Notes under the pieces: model-generated
What the model was told of the DNA's origin: nothing
Seen by the model: only the letters and a program-made list of their open reading frames with translations
Database searches by the model: none
Assembly: GCA_918807975.1 (NCBI GenBank)
Contig: OU964934.1
Span: 17,980,001-18,044,000 of the forward strand
DNA: 64,000 nt
Direction: 5' to 3'
From: Aplidium turbinatum
Lineage: Eukaryota > Chordata > Ascidiacea > Aplousobranchia > Polyclinidae
Translations under genes and position numbers: made by a program
Shown here: positions 32,401 to 47,400 of the stretch, piece by piece
How positions within the stretch are numbered: position 1 is the first letter of the stretch
Layout: each line of letters opens with the position of its first letter

Positions 32401-35400
32401 GTAAAAATGAAACTTGGTTTGCAACATTGTAAAAATAATAATAATAATAAAATTTATTTATTTCACAACAGTTGGTTGTAGAATAGCATCATTATTCTGA
32501 AAACAATTCCAAATTAAATGCAAAAAATTTAAGCCAGTAAATGTAAGAAGAGCTTTTTTAATCGTTTTTACACATTGTGATCGAATGCTTTGCTTAAAAT
32601 ATAGTAAGTCGAACAATTTCACGTTCATTTAAATCTAGCAACAGTTTACGTTCAGATACGAAGCGTTGATGTAGGTGTTTCCTTCTTCATTTGCAACTTT
32701 CAAAATCACCCGAGAATGATCATCTGAAATGTATATGACAATAAAAACAAGCGTTGTTCAAGATAAGTGATTCATTGGTAGCAGGTATATCTTAACACCT
32801 GGAAGGTAAAAATGGAAGGCAAAAAGATATACTTTATGTTTAATCTAGAAAAATACCTTCTAATGCATTAAAGTTGTGCTAGCATGAGCAGGATCAGCAA
32901 GCAGTATGATTGTAGAAATGTTTAAGCTTTTACAATGACATTTTTAAACAAAACCCATGGCCAAATATTAGGGCTTGTGTATTAAGTATGACGAGACGAA
33001 AGGGGTGGGAAAATAGAAATAAAACTGTTTGAAAGACGCATTCGCTAACTCAACGTGAAGCTATACAGTTAAGTAACAGTGTGCAATCAAGTTGTTTGTA
33101 CTAAAAAATACTGAAGCTTTTCGTTTTTAAATTTCACTTTTCTACAATGGTATAGTAGGTCTTTGAGAAAAGAGTTGTTTTTTCTCAAAGTGAAACCAAG
33201 TTATTTGCAAGGAATTTGCGAATAAACGAAAATAAAATATAGAATTTTGAGCCGAACATTAATATTCTGACATTTCAAAATATTGTTCTTTTTGCAGCCC
33301 AGCGTAATGAGATTATTGGTATCTAAAGAAAATATCTTATCAAAACTAGTCGAAAATTCAATTCAAATAGAAGCATCAAAATTGCAGGCCTATCGCATTT
33401 TTGCGTTGTCGATATCTTAATTTTGTGGATAACATGCCAAAGGTACATTAGAAAGAATATCTTGAGGAAAACAATAATTTGCTCAAAAATCTCTTTTCTC
33501 ATATGCCATACTTACAAGGTACGATGTTCTTATAGCGATTGAACTTCCGATGTTTCTCCAATTGTCCAATTTGTTTGGAAGGTTCGTTGTGGCCTGTTGA
33601 TGCTTCGATTGCCTGGGATTTAACAAAGGGTTCATCTTTGAGCTATGTTTCAACCGAATAACTTTTACTGTTACGACCAATTTTGGATACATTTAACAGA
33701 TTCATTTGTATTATGCATTCTTGTATCCTATGGTTGAAAAGTTAAATTGATAAATGGACTAAAAAATAAGAAAATGTTGTCATCTCGTCTACTCCAAGGT
33801 CTTGACGTTGCCATACTGACGTCCTTTTGAGAGTTAGACAAACTTTGGAAAGACAAGGAATTGTCAAAGTAGCAAAACCGGTGCTTACCGCAAACTGGTT
33901 GCTTAAGGTTTTGTTGTGAGAATCCATGAGACTGTGATACGTGTTTTGAAAGCATGATAGTAGAATAGCAGTGTCACTTTTTGCTTTCGGCTTGTATTCG
34001 ATGTTGATGTACGTGTCATTTCCTGAGCCATCTATATAAGACACAATGGAAAGTTAACAATAAAAATAGTAGGCTTATTATTGCGCACGTTATGAAAGCA
34101 ACACTTGTCTGGGTCAGACATTTGTGCAGTGTATAAGCAACAACACACGAAAGAAACAAAACAACTTGAAAATAGCAACTTTGCTTTTCTTTTTTACACA
34201 ATAACAAGCCAGAGCTGATACCGTCATTGATTGTCTTTTGGGCCAAGTGGCTATCTGTTAGCCAACCCAGATTAAGATGTTTTTCTATTACACTGAACGA
34301 TTACTGAAAAGAAACCGTGAAATAGTCCGACGCCAGTGTGAGGGCGGCCGAGCCGCACTACTCATGATTAAGACAGTTAGAAAGAATATTTCGAAATTAG
34401 TCGTTTTGTTTCGATTCAAAACTCTTGTTTTGATTTGTTTATTTTAAATCTTTTTTTTAGACATGTACACTTGTTATACCCTGAAAACTGAAAATATTTT
34501 CATTTATCGATCAATAGCCAAATCAGTTTCTTTGAATCTAATCTTGTGTTTCTTGTAAAAATTTTAATTGTAGCTGAAGTGCACTTTAGAAGGGTTCTCA
34601 TTATTGAACTTCACAACGTCAATAAATGACACTAATGAAAAACATCGTTCAAATGAAGATGTCAGTTACAGACTACTGGGTATCAAACTTAGATAGTTGT
34701 AGTTTTGTTCAGAGCCGATTGAAGCCAAGCGACATTCATGTTTGAAAGGGACTGCAAAGGAACGTTTGAGGCTCGAGATAAGTTCCAGTAAAACGTGAAA
34801 GCTTTTCCAACCTAAAAAAAACTTGCATTAAACAGATGGCAATTATGTTTGCTGTTGCTATAGAAGATGTTGTGTTTTAAGCCTTCTGACTGATGGTTGT
34901 CGACTTGTCGTTTGTGTCTTTAAAGCCGAGGATAAATCCGTCACCATTCTGGGAAAGCAATGTCTAGCCACAAGAAGAACCTTACTACTGGACACTGGAC
35001 AGGACCGTAGCCAGCACAAAATTTCCCTTGTTCGGGGAAATACGAATTACTGCACATGTCAGTGAGCCCGGTCTGGGGGTCTCCCTCAGCAAATTTTGAA
35101 ATAAATACCTAAAAATTGAGCATTCTAAGGGTATTTTAAGCCTAATTCAAGAACAAAAGTCTGTCAAATGATGCTGTAACAGAGATTAATATGCTTATTC
35201 AAAATATTTCGAGGGCAAGGGGGCAATTGTAGACTACCCTTTGCCTCACTAACTAGCGCCTGCTACTAGATAGTACTCCATTGCAGTGTATAGCTGCACC
35301 TTATCCGTTGCTGGTATAGGCTACATAGTGACAAACTTATAAAATATGAAAGGTCAAGGAAAGATATTCTATTAGAGTCCCGGATATTTCTTGGTGTAAA

Positions 35401-38400
35401 AAAATCTTTTCCAGTTGAATCAAAATTAAGAATCGTTGATTGATACCTTGCAAAGTGACCCCATTTGTTTGCGATGGTTCAATCAGATGCGAACTGGCGT
35501 TCTTTGTTTTGCCATTTTTTCTTTCAGTGAGTCGATAGAACGTAACATGAATGCTGTGTCTACAAAAACAATACAACTGTATGTAAAATCAAGTTCGTAC
35601 TTGTAGGTAAACCAAACCAATAAACAAACAACCAAATAAATTAGCTAAATCTAGCATGTGGCAAGCATATTACAACCATACTGTGTATAATAGCAAATTA
35701 ATACTTCTCACGTAGGTCTACGCCAACCTTATGAATAGAGTAAAGGATAAATAAAGGTCACAAAACAAAGTAGTCAGCCGAATGAAATGTATTGATTAGG
35801 AAAACAAGAACTGTTGCATATTATTAGCTAAGGTCACGTATAACGAGTTCTTCCTTAATAAGTTTTGGACTACCTTGATTCCGTTGTGTGCGACGCATCT
35901 GACCTGACGAGACTTATGATTACGCCGAGTAACCCATAACTTCAGTTGTGATGCTTAGATCTATAATGTGTAACCTTAAAATAAACTTACCGTTTCATTA
36001 TTGCAATCACAACAATAACAACAACCACAAGCAGTGCCAACGCAGCAACCGACGCTCCGATTATTATGCCTGAAAACAGTTTTTGTTAATATAAGGAGAT
36101 GATTCTCTGATATTAGTTCAACTAAGTGCTGAACTAATATCAACTGCATAGCCAAGTGGTGGTAGCTCCGGCACGACACTCGAAAGGGCACCGGTTCGAC
36201 ACCGCTCATAAGCACGCTGCTGTATTTTTGGCAGGACATTTAAAGGCATGCCAGAAAGTGGACACGAAGATTGGCTATTTTGCCTTCCGGTCCACTTCAT
36301 CTAAATCTTCCACCACCGGGCGTAAGATTGGATACGATAAAAAACTGACAAAGTGTTGGAAAACGGAATTGTAAGTGGTGGCGCACAATGTGCCAAGTTA
36401 CTGCACTACTAAGGGGTGGCTAATTATTTTTATTATCTCGGCTCATTTCGTGCGACGAATTTCCTCTACCAAATATATTACTATCACATTGTTATTTTTT
36501 ATGTAAGAGAGAACCAAAGATTATTTAAAGTCGCAAAAATGTTTGTAAACTGCAGTGTTCTTTATAATAATAATAAAAATAGAGACAAGAATAAGTGCAA
36601 TATAATTCAGCAAAAGGCAGTGAAGTTTCTAATATTATTTGAATGTTAAACTGCCAAATAAACCTTTATTACTTTCAATATGACGAATTAATTTAGTCTA
36701 CCTGTGTTACTTCCTACTAGGGCTTCTTCGTCAGCCGTGTATGGAAAGGTGTATGGAAACGTGTATGCATTGGAAGGTGTGTTGTACACACTTGCCTCAC
36801 CAGAGGTGAAATTTATGGTTCCGTCAGGCCGAGGTAAAGAAGAAATGATGTAAAATCTGAAAAAATTGTATACTGTAATATAAACAACAAATGCTATTAA
36901 TACTACAAAAAGTGCTCAACGCCAAGCAGAGCGAATTACATCAACATTAGTTACTAGTTCATTAAAATCCTTAACAATAACTGGCTAAGGCAAAAAATAT
37001 ATTCATCAGTATTCTCACAACAAAAGTTTAATTTTGTAAAAAAAATAGCTATATTACAGTTATTAAAATTAGTTACTAATTTACTAAAAACCTTCAGCCT
37101 GTTTCACTTTTATAGGATCATCAGAAGGAACTTATTAAAATAGAATAATTAAATAATCCATTTAAGGTGAAACAGGCTGAAGGCTTTTAGTAAATTAGTA
37201 ACTAATTTTAATAACTGTAATATATCTATTTTTTTACAAAATTAAACTTTTGTTGTGAGAATGCTGATAAATATACTTTTTGCCTTAGCCAGTTAAATCC
37301 TGCATGCCAAACAATCGATTTCGATCACTAATGCGATCCGCTTCAAGAAAAGCTCATTTAAATAAATCACATTCGAGTGATTCGGAATTTTGCATTATCT
37401 TTAAAACATATAAAACCGGGGATATTTGTCCACATTGTTTTATAAATCAGCTACCGATAAAAATTGTAGTAGTGTGGGACAGCAGCCCACGTCTCCAGTA
37501 TGATGACAAGTATTTTCTCTTCATGGACTACTTTTTCACGAGAACGGTGATAGTCTCTGAATTGGTCTATTGATTATATTACCTGTAAAATTTGTTGGGA
37601 ACAAGAGGATAATTCCTCGCTTGGTAGACTAATTCACTCTTTGTCGCGCTCCCTTTCCGCGTTGATAACGCTTCATGAGACTTCTCAGTGACGTCACAGC
37701 TTGTATTTTGTCCATTCCCAAGAACAAATGTGTTTGTTTGAGCTTGTTTATCACTGCAATCGTGAAGCATAGTTTGTGAGTTGTTTATTAATTGCATAAT
37801 TAAACGACTAGAATCAACACATTATTTTATTATCTCTCCATGCACACCATCTTGTGCATGTGGCTCAGATTTTCAAACTGCAGACCACATCGTCTACCAA
37901 TGTCCTGCATACCAACCCAAGGATAGACATGTGGACTTAACAACGCTCGATAAACACACAATTCATTGGCTGACGTGCCTGGATGTAACAGCGCGACATG
38001 CGGCGATCTTAAACGCAAGAAAATGAAAACATTCGCCTTTAACCATTGTTCCATCTTTATTATGAAAATCAATAGTTTAGAAGAATTTCTTAAACTTTCA
38101 ACCACTTTTAAAAAGTGGGCGATGTTTAAAAATGCGCCCGTCAATATTTTGCAGTTTGATAATAATGATGTTGACTTCACTACTTTTTTCTTATAAAAGT
38201 AGTTTCATAGTTATAAAGCAGATTAATGAGATTTCATATCATCTTTATATACCGTACATATCGGTAGCATCAAAGCAAAAGTAGGCTACTTGTTTGAAAA
38301 AGCAAATTACGTTTTACGCTTAGATGTTACTCACAAAAAACCCAATTCACTCACTGTTTTACTGCTAATGCCAAATAAGGCTTTCCATTGAAAGAGTCAG

Positions 38401-41400
38401 ATAATGTCAAGTCATCGAGGAAGGCTTGCGTAGGTGGCTGTGGTGGTTGTTCTGTCACTTGCTCAGTTGTGTACTGCGCAACGAGGAAATAGCAACTGCA
38501 AAACAATATTCAGGAAGTCTTTATTTTACCAGCATGTATAGGGGAGATGTGGGACCAATGAGCAGGGTGGGACCAATGACCATAGGCTCGATTTCGCCAT
38601 CCTGTAGGCGTTTTGTTCTTTTATTTGTTGTTTTGGTGTCGAAATTTCTTCTTTGTCAAGCACATCTGTTTTGGTCAACTCAGACTTGCTAGTTTGATTT
38701 TAAGAGGCAGACGTTGTTTTTAGAGGAAAAAAGTAAGTTTTTTCGGGCGCATTCATTTTTTGTTTTCGAATAGGAAGAGAACATTTTTAAATACTTTTTT
38801 TAGTTTAGGCTATGCACCATGGATTGGGTAATAGAACTGCATTGGTTTCCGATAAAAATTCACACCAGATTTTTAACCATTGCATGAATACCAAGATGGG
38901 GCAGATGTGGGACCTTTGACCCATGCTTGCCATCAGGTGGGTTAATGGTCCCGCAATGTTATTTTATTCGTTTTTAGCTTCAATATGACTACTTTTAAGG
39001 TGTGCAAAAATAAATATTCCTTGTTTAACACAAGAAGAGTTGAACAATTCTTTGAAGGAAGTAATAGAACATAATGTCAGTTTAAAAAAGATTGCCAAAG
39101 AAAACAATATTTGGTGGCTGTGTTAGAAAGAGTACTACCGAGCCTACTTGAAACTTTGACATGCATGTATTATCTGGTCGTTTACAGTGATGAGTGGTTT
39201 GCTATAGGATTTTCCAGGGGCTGGTTGATACATTGCCTCTGTTTTCTTAGTGCTGATTGTTAGTCCAAAATTATCGCAAGCAGAGGAGAGCTTATTCATT
39301 TGTTGTTGGATTTCGCTTTTGGAGCAGGCGTTCAGGGCACAGTCATCCGCGTACAGAAGTTCTTTGATGACAGTTTCGGTAACTTTGGTGAGTGCTTTGA
39401 AGCGTCTCAGGTTAAAAAGTTTTCCGTCACAACGATAGCGAATTGGAATACCATTGCAGTCTTTTTTTCTGAAAGCATCTGTTAGCATTGCTGAAAACAT
39501 CATGCTAAATAAGGTAGGTGCCAGGACACATAAGGTAAGGTAGGTGCCTGTTTAACGCCGTTTGTAACTGGGAAGGCTTCAGAGAATTCATTGTCATCAG
39601 CAACGTAGGCCATCATTCCATCATGAAATTGTCTTACAATGGAGATGTATGTGCTTGGGCATCCGTATTTGTGCATGATCTTCCACAACCCTTCCCTGCT
39701 CACTGTATCAAAAGCTTTTGTCAAATCGACAAAGACAGTGTAAAGGTCTTGGTGTTGCTCCATGCACTTTTCTTGAAGCTGTCTGGCCGCAAAGATCATA
39801 TCTACAGTTCCTCGGCCCTGGCGAAATCCACACTGGCTTTCAGGGAGGAGGCCTTGCTCGAGATGGTTCAAGAGGCGGTTCAGTAAGACACGAGCGAGAA
39901 TTTTTCCAGCAATTGACAGGAGGGAGATTCCTCGATGGTTGTCGCACAATTGGGGATTTCCCTTGCGTTTGTAAATGTGCACTATAGATGCATCTTTGAA
40001 GTCCTGGGGAGCTGAAAGAAAACAATATTGATAGAAACACTTTGTGTCGTTAGTCAGAAAAGTGTTACGTCATGACACGACGACTTCGCCAAAGCAGAGT
40101 GATGAAGTTGGTTGCTATGCGCTTGTGAAAGTGTATTCCAGTGCAGGAAGATGTAAGAGGTTTGCTGGCCTGTTGCTGAATGGTCCTGATGAGGATGGAG
40201 ATTTTGAGATTTCTTTTTTGAAGAGGAGCGTAAAAATTAAAAATGCTTTTGTGTTTCCTGATATTGAGGACCTTACGTCTGTGAAGCGCTCAGAAATTGT
40301 GTGCAATCTTAACAAACCTACACAGGTAGCAGCTACCAAAAGGCTTTCTGGAGTTATGCAGTTTATCGAAGATTTATCTCGCCATGACTTTTAATGATGC
40401 ATTGAGACTTTGTTTTGACAGTGCATAAATGAACACTTTTTTGACGCTAGACTTGAAATTTCACTTTTCGTATTGTATTGATTGTATTTTTTGTGCAAAA
40501 TAAAAAAAAAAAAACTTAAAACCTGAAAGTATTGTGTAGTTTTCGACTCGATTGTAAGGGTGGGTCAATGGTCCCACGAGGGTGGGTCATCGGTCCCACA
40601 TGTGTGGGACCAATAACCCATTTTTTTCATTTTTTGTAATTTCAATTTTGGAGGATAAAATTTGGAGATATTCATTTGGTTTTTGGCATGTAGGTAGATG
40701 GGTTTGCTGACAACTTTTTTGCAGATTTTGGTGATTCTGAGAGTCAAACTTTGAAAAATTGTGGCCAAAGTGTGCAAAAAGGGTCATTGGTCCCACATCT
40801 CCCCTATATATCCTTCAATTTGAATTTGTTTCCCGATCTCTTATCTAATAGACCAGAATAGTACTGTTTTGAAAACATGTGCAAAACTACGGCAGTGAAA
40901 AAACTTCCTATGGCCCAGGCCAGGTTAGTCTCTATTATCATCTTAAAGCTAAATCAAAAGTCAAGGACAAAAATTATTGAAATTGTAAAGAGACTTGTTA
41001 ATGATCACATACAGCGAAATGTTGCCCGTGCTCGTTAAATTTGTAAGTTTGTAACACAACAAAGTACTTTCTATCAAAGCTCTGCCTTTGGGATAACCAC
41101 TTTACTGGCGTGTGTGTGTGCTTTTTTTGACTTGGAAATCACTTTCTAGAAGCTGTTGCGAAATTACTTAGCCATCATTTCGAAGTACCTTAAGTACAGT
41201 AATTACATATTTATATCTCCCGTTGTTGCAAGTTCTTAGTAACGGTTGGTCATGCAGAAAACTACATTGGGAACATTCTTTGACGCTTGGGATCAAGCAC
41301 GAGACTATATTTATCTATTAATACAAGGCTAAAAAATCTTTTAAAAAATACCAGTCACCTTATAGGTCCGTTGTCTTCGCAAGCTGACGTAAATGTGACG

Positions 41401-44400
41401 TTGGCTGACGTATCAGACGATCCGTTCAAGATGGGAAGCAAAAAAGTCGATGGTTCTTTAAAAGCATTTCAAAATGAACATTTTAGACATGTATTTTTAT
41501 GCTATAAGTCTATGTTTTATTGCAATAATTTCTAAAAACAATATTTGAAAAATTTGATTATTTTATTACCGTACACATGCCGTACATTACAATTATTAAA
41601 TCAGCTTTGGAACAATCTTTTTTCTCTATTAAAATTAAACTATTGCACATTTAGGTGATGAACAGAAAACAGTAAAGATTTCAATTATTCAAATGCAGTG
41701 GCGGCTCGTGCCATGGGGCTGCAGGGCTGCAGCCCCCCCTGAAAGAAAGAGAAAAAAGGGAAGATATGTTTTCCTCTGTGTTTGTCCGACCCGATTACTT
41801 TTTTCACTTATGGATTGCGGATTGAAAATTAAAATATTTAAAAATTTGTTTGGAAACATGGCTTTGGGACAACATTCTTTGCAGCCCCAGATTTTGGATT
41901 TCAAGTGCTCTGATTGGCTAAAAAATATCCTTGAAGCTCCACCTCTTTTGGTATTTTACAGAATACATAACAGCAATTTTTGAATCTGTTGGGGCTGCAT
42001 GGAAAACAGCCCCCCCCCCTAACCGAATAATTCTACAGACTTTTTAAAGTTAAGTTTTGTTTCGCAGAGTAGCGATGAGACATGACTGTAAATGTGATAG
42101 CTGTAGGATTAGGGTATTCAACAGGTTATAGGATGTACCGTACCGGTACTAGGGCAAGAAAACAACAGTGCTAGGACAAGAAACAATAGTGCTAGGACAA
42201 GAAACAATAACTTACACTGGATCTCGAACCTCAATCGTCTTAGGCTACTGTGTGACTGTGATGTGCAGTCTGACCATAAAAAGAGCTCAACACCTGCTCT
42301 CCTGGGCCACATCGAAACCTGCTTTTGCCTGAGGATGGGTTTCTTTTATGTCCGGTTTTCTTTATCCATCCTATTATTGTTATTACAAAGTGGCTATTTT
42401 TACACACTTGTTGCCATAGTTACAATCAGGTGTTGCCAGAGTTAGGATTAAAGTTAGGTAGGGTTAATTAAGGTAAGGGTTAGAGTTAGGAATAAGGTTA
42501 GGGTTTTGATCTTTGCCCAGTTTTGATCTTTGCATGTGACTCCATGCTGCTGAGGGTTGGTATAGTATTTTCTAGGGCAAGGAACGATAATTGTTTCCAC
42601 TCAGTGATCCGTCAGGAGTGATAGATAGTTAAGTTAGGTGCTTCACTAGTGTCTGCCCTCTAGGTCTAGTACCGGTATGCTGCAGAAGTGCATCTACATG
42701 AATGATTTATCTTCTGAATTAAACGGTCTTTCTGTTGGCTGCTGCATTGGCAACTCCTGTCTTCAATCATTTAATGTATGCTGAAGGCTTGTGTTGTTTT
42801 GCATCAAGTGTCAAGGGACTCCAGAAACTCATCAATGTTTGTCAAATGTATGTAGTTTCTCATGACATTATATTTAATTGCAACAAAACTGTTGGTGTTT
42901 TATATAAAGCCTAGATGTTGAAATTTGGCTATAATCCGATCATATATAATACGGTATTTAAATAAAAATCGTATCTGCTTTGAGACCCTTGAAATATATT
43001 GGAGTAATAATTAACGCTTCTACCTGATGATAAAGACATGAAACGACAATTACGGTCATTGTATTGTTCTGAAAACATGTTAAAAGCAAGGTTTTCCAAA
43101 CGTTTGCTTGCTGTTAAAAATGTGTTGTTTCGTTCCTATTGTATGCCTTTATATGCCTGTCAACTATGGTGTAACTATCTTCTATCCAGTAGTAATCGCT
43201 TACGTGTTGGATACAATAATTGTTACAGAATGTTGTTTAATCTGCAGAGACGATGCAGCATCACCTCTGCATTCGTTGATAACAATATCACCATTTTTCA
43301 AGCTTTCATTTGTAAAAAATTATATCAGTTTGTAACCCGCTGTAACTTGTCTTCCAACCAATGGATATATGAACTAATGCGAACAGACTGTTACACTCAA
43401 TCTTTGTATTTGGTACATTACGACTCAGCTCTTCGGAGTTGAGTATCTGCTTTGTTTCTACTTTCATCTTGAGTCTGATGCAAATAAATAAAAAAAAAAT
43501 ATCATATATATATGGATACTCTTATTTTGACTTTGAATCTACCTTCATTTAAAAAAATTGACAATGATTTCATTTGTCTTAACAGGTTTATGCTATAATA
43601 ATTTACACTTTAATTGGAACATTTTGCAATTTATATACAATGGATAATTCTGTAATGTCATTGAAAAAAATTAGGTTTTCCCAGTTGTCTCTGCAAGAAA
43701 AACTTAGCATCAAAGCACAAGGAAGACCCACTCCAAACCTTGACATTTCCCAATCATCCACCAGTAGAGGTAACCCTTATGCAAGGAAGTTTAACAGAAA
43801 TGTGTATGATGATCATGACTGGCTGTGTGGCTGCAACAGTGAAAATGCTTTCTTTTGCTTTCCCTGTTTACTGTTTGGTGGAGATCAAGAACATTCCTGG
43901 ACCAAAGTAGGTGTGAAAGACCTGAAACATCTCAGTAGAAAGACAGAGAAGCATATTAGATCAACTTTCCACATGAACAATACTTTGAGTCTTTCAGTGC
44001 TTGGCAGAGTTAATATTGCTACACTTATAGATTCTGGATATCAACTCTCCATTACTAAACATAATGAAGAAGTAACGAAGAACAGAACAGTATTGTCAAA
44101 GATTATAGATTGTATAAAATTTTGTGGCAGATTTGAATTGCCATTAAGGGGACATGATGAAAGTCAAGGCTCAAAAAATCCTGGTGTGTTCATGGGGTTA
44201 ATTGATTTTGCTTCCAATCTTGACTCACGCTTCCAAAATCATTTTAATTCTGCAAAGGTATTCAAAGGTACATCCAAAACTATTCAAAATGAGCTTTTGG
44301 AAACGATTCTTGAGCTTTGCAAAAGCAAAATTAAAGAAGAAATATCACAGTCTGAATTTGTAGCAATCATGTGTGATGAAACTACTGACATCTCAGAGAA

Positions 44401-47400
44401 GACACAGATGGTGATTGTACAACGGTATGAAAGTCATGGGAAGCCTGTTGAAATAACTGAAACCAAAGATTTCAACGAGAGGGTAATTGACCATTTTGCC
44501 ATGGCAAAAAGTCGCCGAATGGAATTCATCTATAAATAAAGGTCCGCTGTCGTTTATATGTGATGCTCAGTAATGTGTAGCAAAGAGTAAATGTGGCACC
44601 TATGGCTTGAGCGAGATCAATGGTTATAATTACAATATGTGTGTGTGTATTTGTTTGTTTTTGTAATGTTAGGTTCAGTCGTGTTCTCATTGCTTTAAGA
44701 ATTGGCGCTCCAATTGTTTCTGGAATGAGAAGGCGACTGATTCTTAACTAATTCATCTACTTGTTTTAAAGTGTCAGGTTTGGTGGCCGTGCATAACTAT
44801 ATTTATCGATGCATATACCGCAATATTAGATCCTTTCATGCACGTCTTAAACCATTAAGGTTTTGCCACCTTTTCCCTTCGTAAACTTGCCACCTTTTCC
44901 CTTCCCTTGTCTTTGTCCTTCTGTATTGTGATACATGCAGGGTTGCTAGCTGGCTTCAGCTGGCAAAAGATAATTTTTGTAGGAAAGAATAAAAAATGTT
45001 AACTTCCAAGCATTTTTAGTTCTGGAGCAGTGGGTGCATACATGCAGGGTGCTCCAAAAAAGATGTAGCTACGGTTATACTACATGTATACTGCAATATA
45101 CTGTGTGTGTGCGAAGATTATGTACTTTGTAATGAGATCGTTTTTAACTGCAAAAAGTCGTTTGCTATGTATTTTCTAACTAATCACTTAAAGTTAAATT
45201 TAAATCCAATTTCACGGCTCAACGGAAGTCAAATCAAATCTGTAGATAGCGTCAGATACTTGGGTGTATTTCTTGACACGGCAATGTGTGATGGCAAGGA
45301 TATAAACCGACAAGTACGATCATTATACTGTTTTACCAATAAATTAAAATTTTACAAGAGCTCCAGTGAAGTTAAAAATGTTCTCTTCCGTTCATATTGT
45401 ACCCCAATGTATGCATGTCACCATGGGAAAATTATCACCAACGTGAATTAATCGCTTGCGTGTTGCATTCAATAATGCATTTAGAGTTATTCACCATTTG
45501 CCCAAACATTATAGCGTAGGCTACGTGAACATCAAGTCTTGTGTAACATTGTATGTCATATAACATTTGATGCATTACAACGGAAAAGGGCCTTTTTTTT
45601 GTTGGGTAATGTGAATCATCGTCAAACTCTATTGTTGATTCCCTGATAAGGTATGACTGCTATCGTAACTCAAACTACCTCCTTCATTATAATACCACTA
45701 TGTAGGCTATGCCGTTACCTAGCCTTGATGGCTGCTATGGCACAGCAGTGATATCAACATTCATCGATTGATAAAGTTTAAATTTCTTTTTATAGTTGGG
45801 TGTTTGAACAGATTAAGTATGATATTTCATTTTGAATATTGATTTTTGTTTCGCATGTTTAATTTGTGTGATATGGATCGCATGATCTGAAATGGACGAT
45901 TGATTAATAAATTTATTGCTTACTTCAGCGTCATTCCTGTGAATGTACTTCTGTTTGTCTTTTGTTTCTGTGTATTTTTTTGTGTGGATCGTATGTGGAC
46001 AATCGTGTCCGATGCCGGCGATCGACAATAAATATTTGCAGACAACAAACTGAGCGAACTATTGAGAAAACGACGAAGTGCATAGAACATAGTTTGATTT
46101 GTATTTAGCACTGATTTTGAATATAAAAATTTGAAATATTAGTATTTTTCAAGCTCTACAGCAGCATTTTTGACTGTTATTCCACTCCCAAATTTCTTTT
46201 GAAAATGCTCTCAAAATGCACCAAATTAAATGTAATTGTAAAAAATTTTCTGGGGGAGGCCCCCCAGACCCCCCGCCGTGGGTGTCGCCTTCGGCGACAC
46301 GCCCGCAAGGTTCGCCTGATATCGCCCTCCAACAATTCTTGGATATGCTGCCTTGCAGCCCCCCCAATTCAGGAGCCCACTAGCCGCCACTGTTCAAATG
46401 TAACTTATAGCCTATACATTATAACACCCCTAAAATTCAGGACCTTGCGACACACCTTGTATAGGGCACTTTTCGGGTATGCCTGTCGACTAAGTAAACA
46501 GACAATATTAATTAAATGTCTTTTTTTGAGAATACAACATAGAAGATCATGCAAACTCATACATCCTTGAGATTCAGAATAAGTCTTGGACACAAGATCG
46601 AGTTGCTTTTTAATTTTACACCAGATGGTTGCACTTGATTGAGAAATGCAAACAACCTACAAATCAGCCAAATATCTTAAAATTAACAACTCTCGAGCGA
46701 AGTCTATTTCAACAGCAATAAATTGAGGGCCTTTTTTCATATCTGTTAAATGCATTTCTTAAATTCTATTGCATTTATGTATTTCATTGTGTACTTTAAC
46801 ATCTAATACCTTACCATTGTTCACTGTGAATGAATGCATTCTCTTTTCTTTATTCATGTCACTGCTTGCCCAGCATGAAATGTTGCGTCTTCCAAGACAC
46901 ACTTCCCCATCCACCATCTTTAATTTTGCTTCAACAACATTTCCAGTCGTAAAAGTTTCAAGAGAGAATGGAGAGTCGGTTGAATTTGATATTATCTCAT
47001 CAGATTGGTTAAATTTAATGTTTGTACTCTTCCAAGTTACTGTCGGTATTGGGTATCCCTCTACTTTACAAGCCAAGACAAAACTGTTGCTGAAGACATC
47101 TGATGGAGGTTCAGCATCAGCTAGACGAGGTGGAACTGCAATCGCAATTGCACCAATGCATTATTTTCAATATGCATAGTGACGGTTCAACTTTGTAGTG
47201 AGTTATTGAAATCTAACCAATCATAATAATTTATATCATCTAGTTGGTTGCTCTAACGTTGCTAAAACGTCTCTATGCTCGTTTTCACTGCAGCCAATTC
47301 ATATTTTATATTCATTTTCTGGCACCCTTTCTACGCAAGTATTTACCGGAAACATCACCTATTCATTAATTATCGTTCGTGCAATGTTGGGTATAAAATG

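Larger units (their letters stand above)
38536..40807 (+). mobile_element. pogo-like DNA transposon remnant carrying a LINE
   Basis: Inverted ends AGGGGAGATGTGGGACCAAT / ATTGGTCCCACATCTCCCCT lie beside TATA sequence, compatible with a TA duplication. The motif GTGGGACCAATGA recurs inside both ends. Near 39010-39110 LNNSLKEVIEHNVSLKKIAK fits the N-terminal psq/CENP-B helix-turn-helix, and 40044-40394 encodes a C-terminal tail. The catalytic middle is missing. Located in RPTP-B intron 5. Confidence 0.75.
41696..46392 (+). mobile_element. hAT transposon (TTF-finger type), broken, with two LINE inserts
   Basis: The 4697 bp element has ends CAGTGGCGGCTCGTG / CACTAGCCGCCACTG and an exact 8-bp duplication TTCAAATG (41688-41695, 46393-46400). 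Copy A has the single site (about 777-784). It holds the transposase fragment 43640-44539 and two LINE 3' ends (about 42690-43500 and 45070-45830). The runs of C near the ends (GCAGCCCCCCC) are typical of this hAT group. Confidence 0.94.

Noticed and set aside
42434-42506. Run of TTAGGG-like words (GGTTAGGGTT, AGAGTTAGG)
   Set aside because: The words are irregularly spaced and lie inside a hAT element; not a telomeric array or an interstitial telomere of any length.
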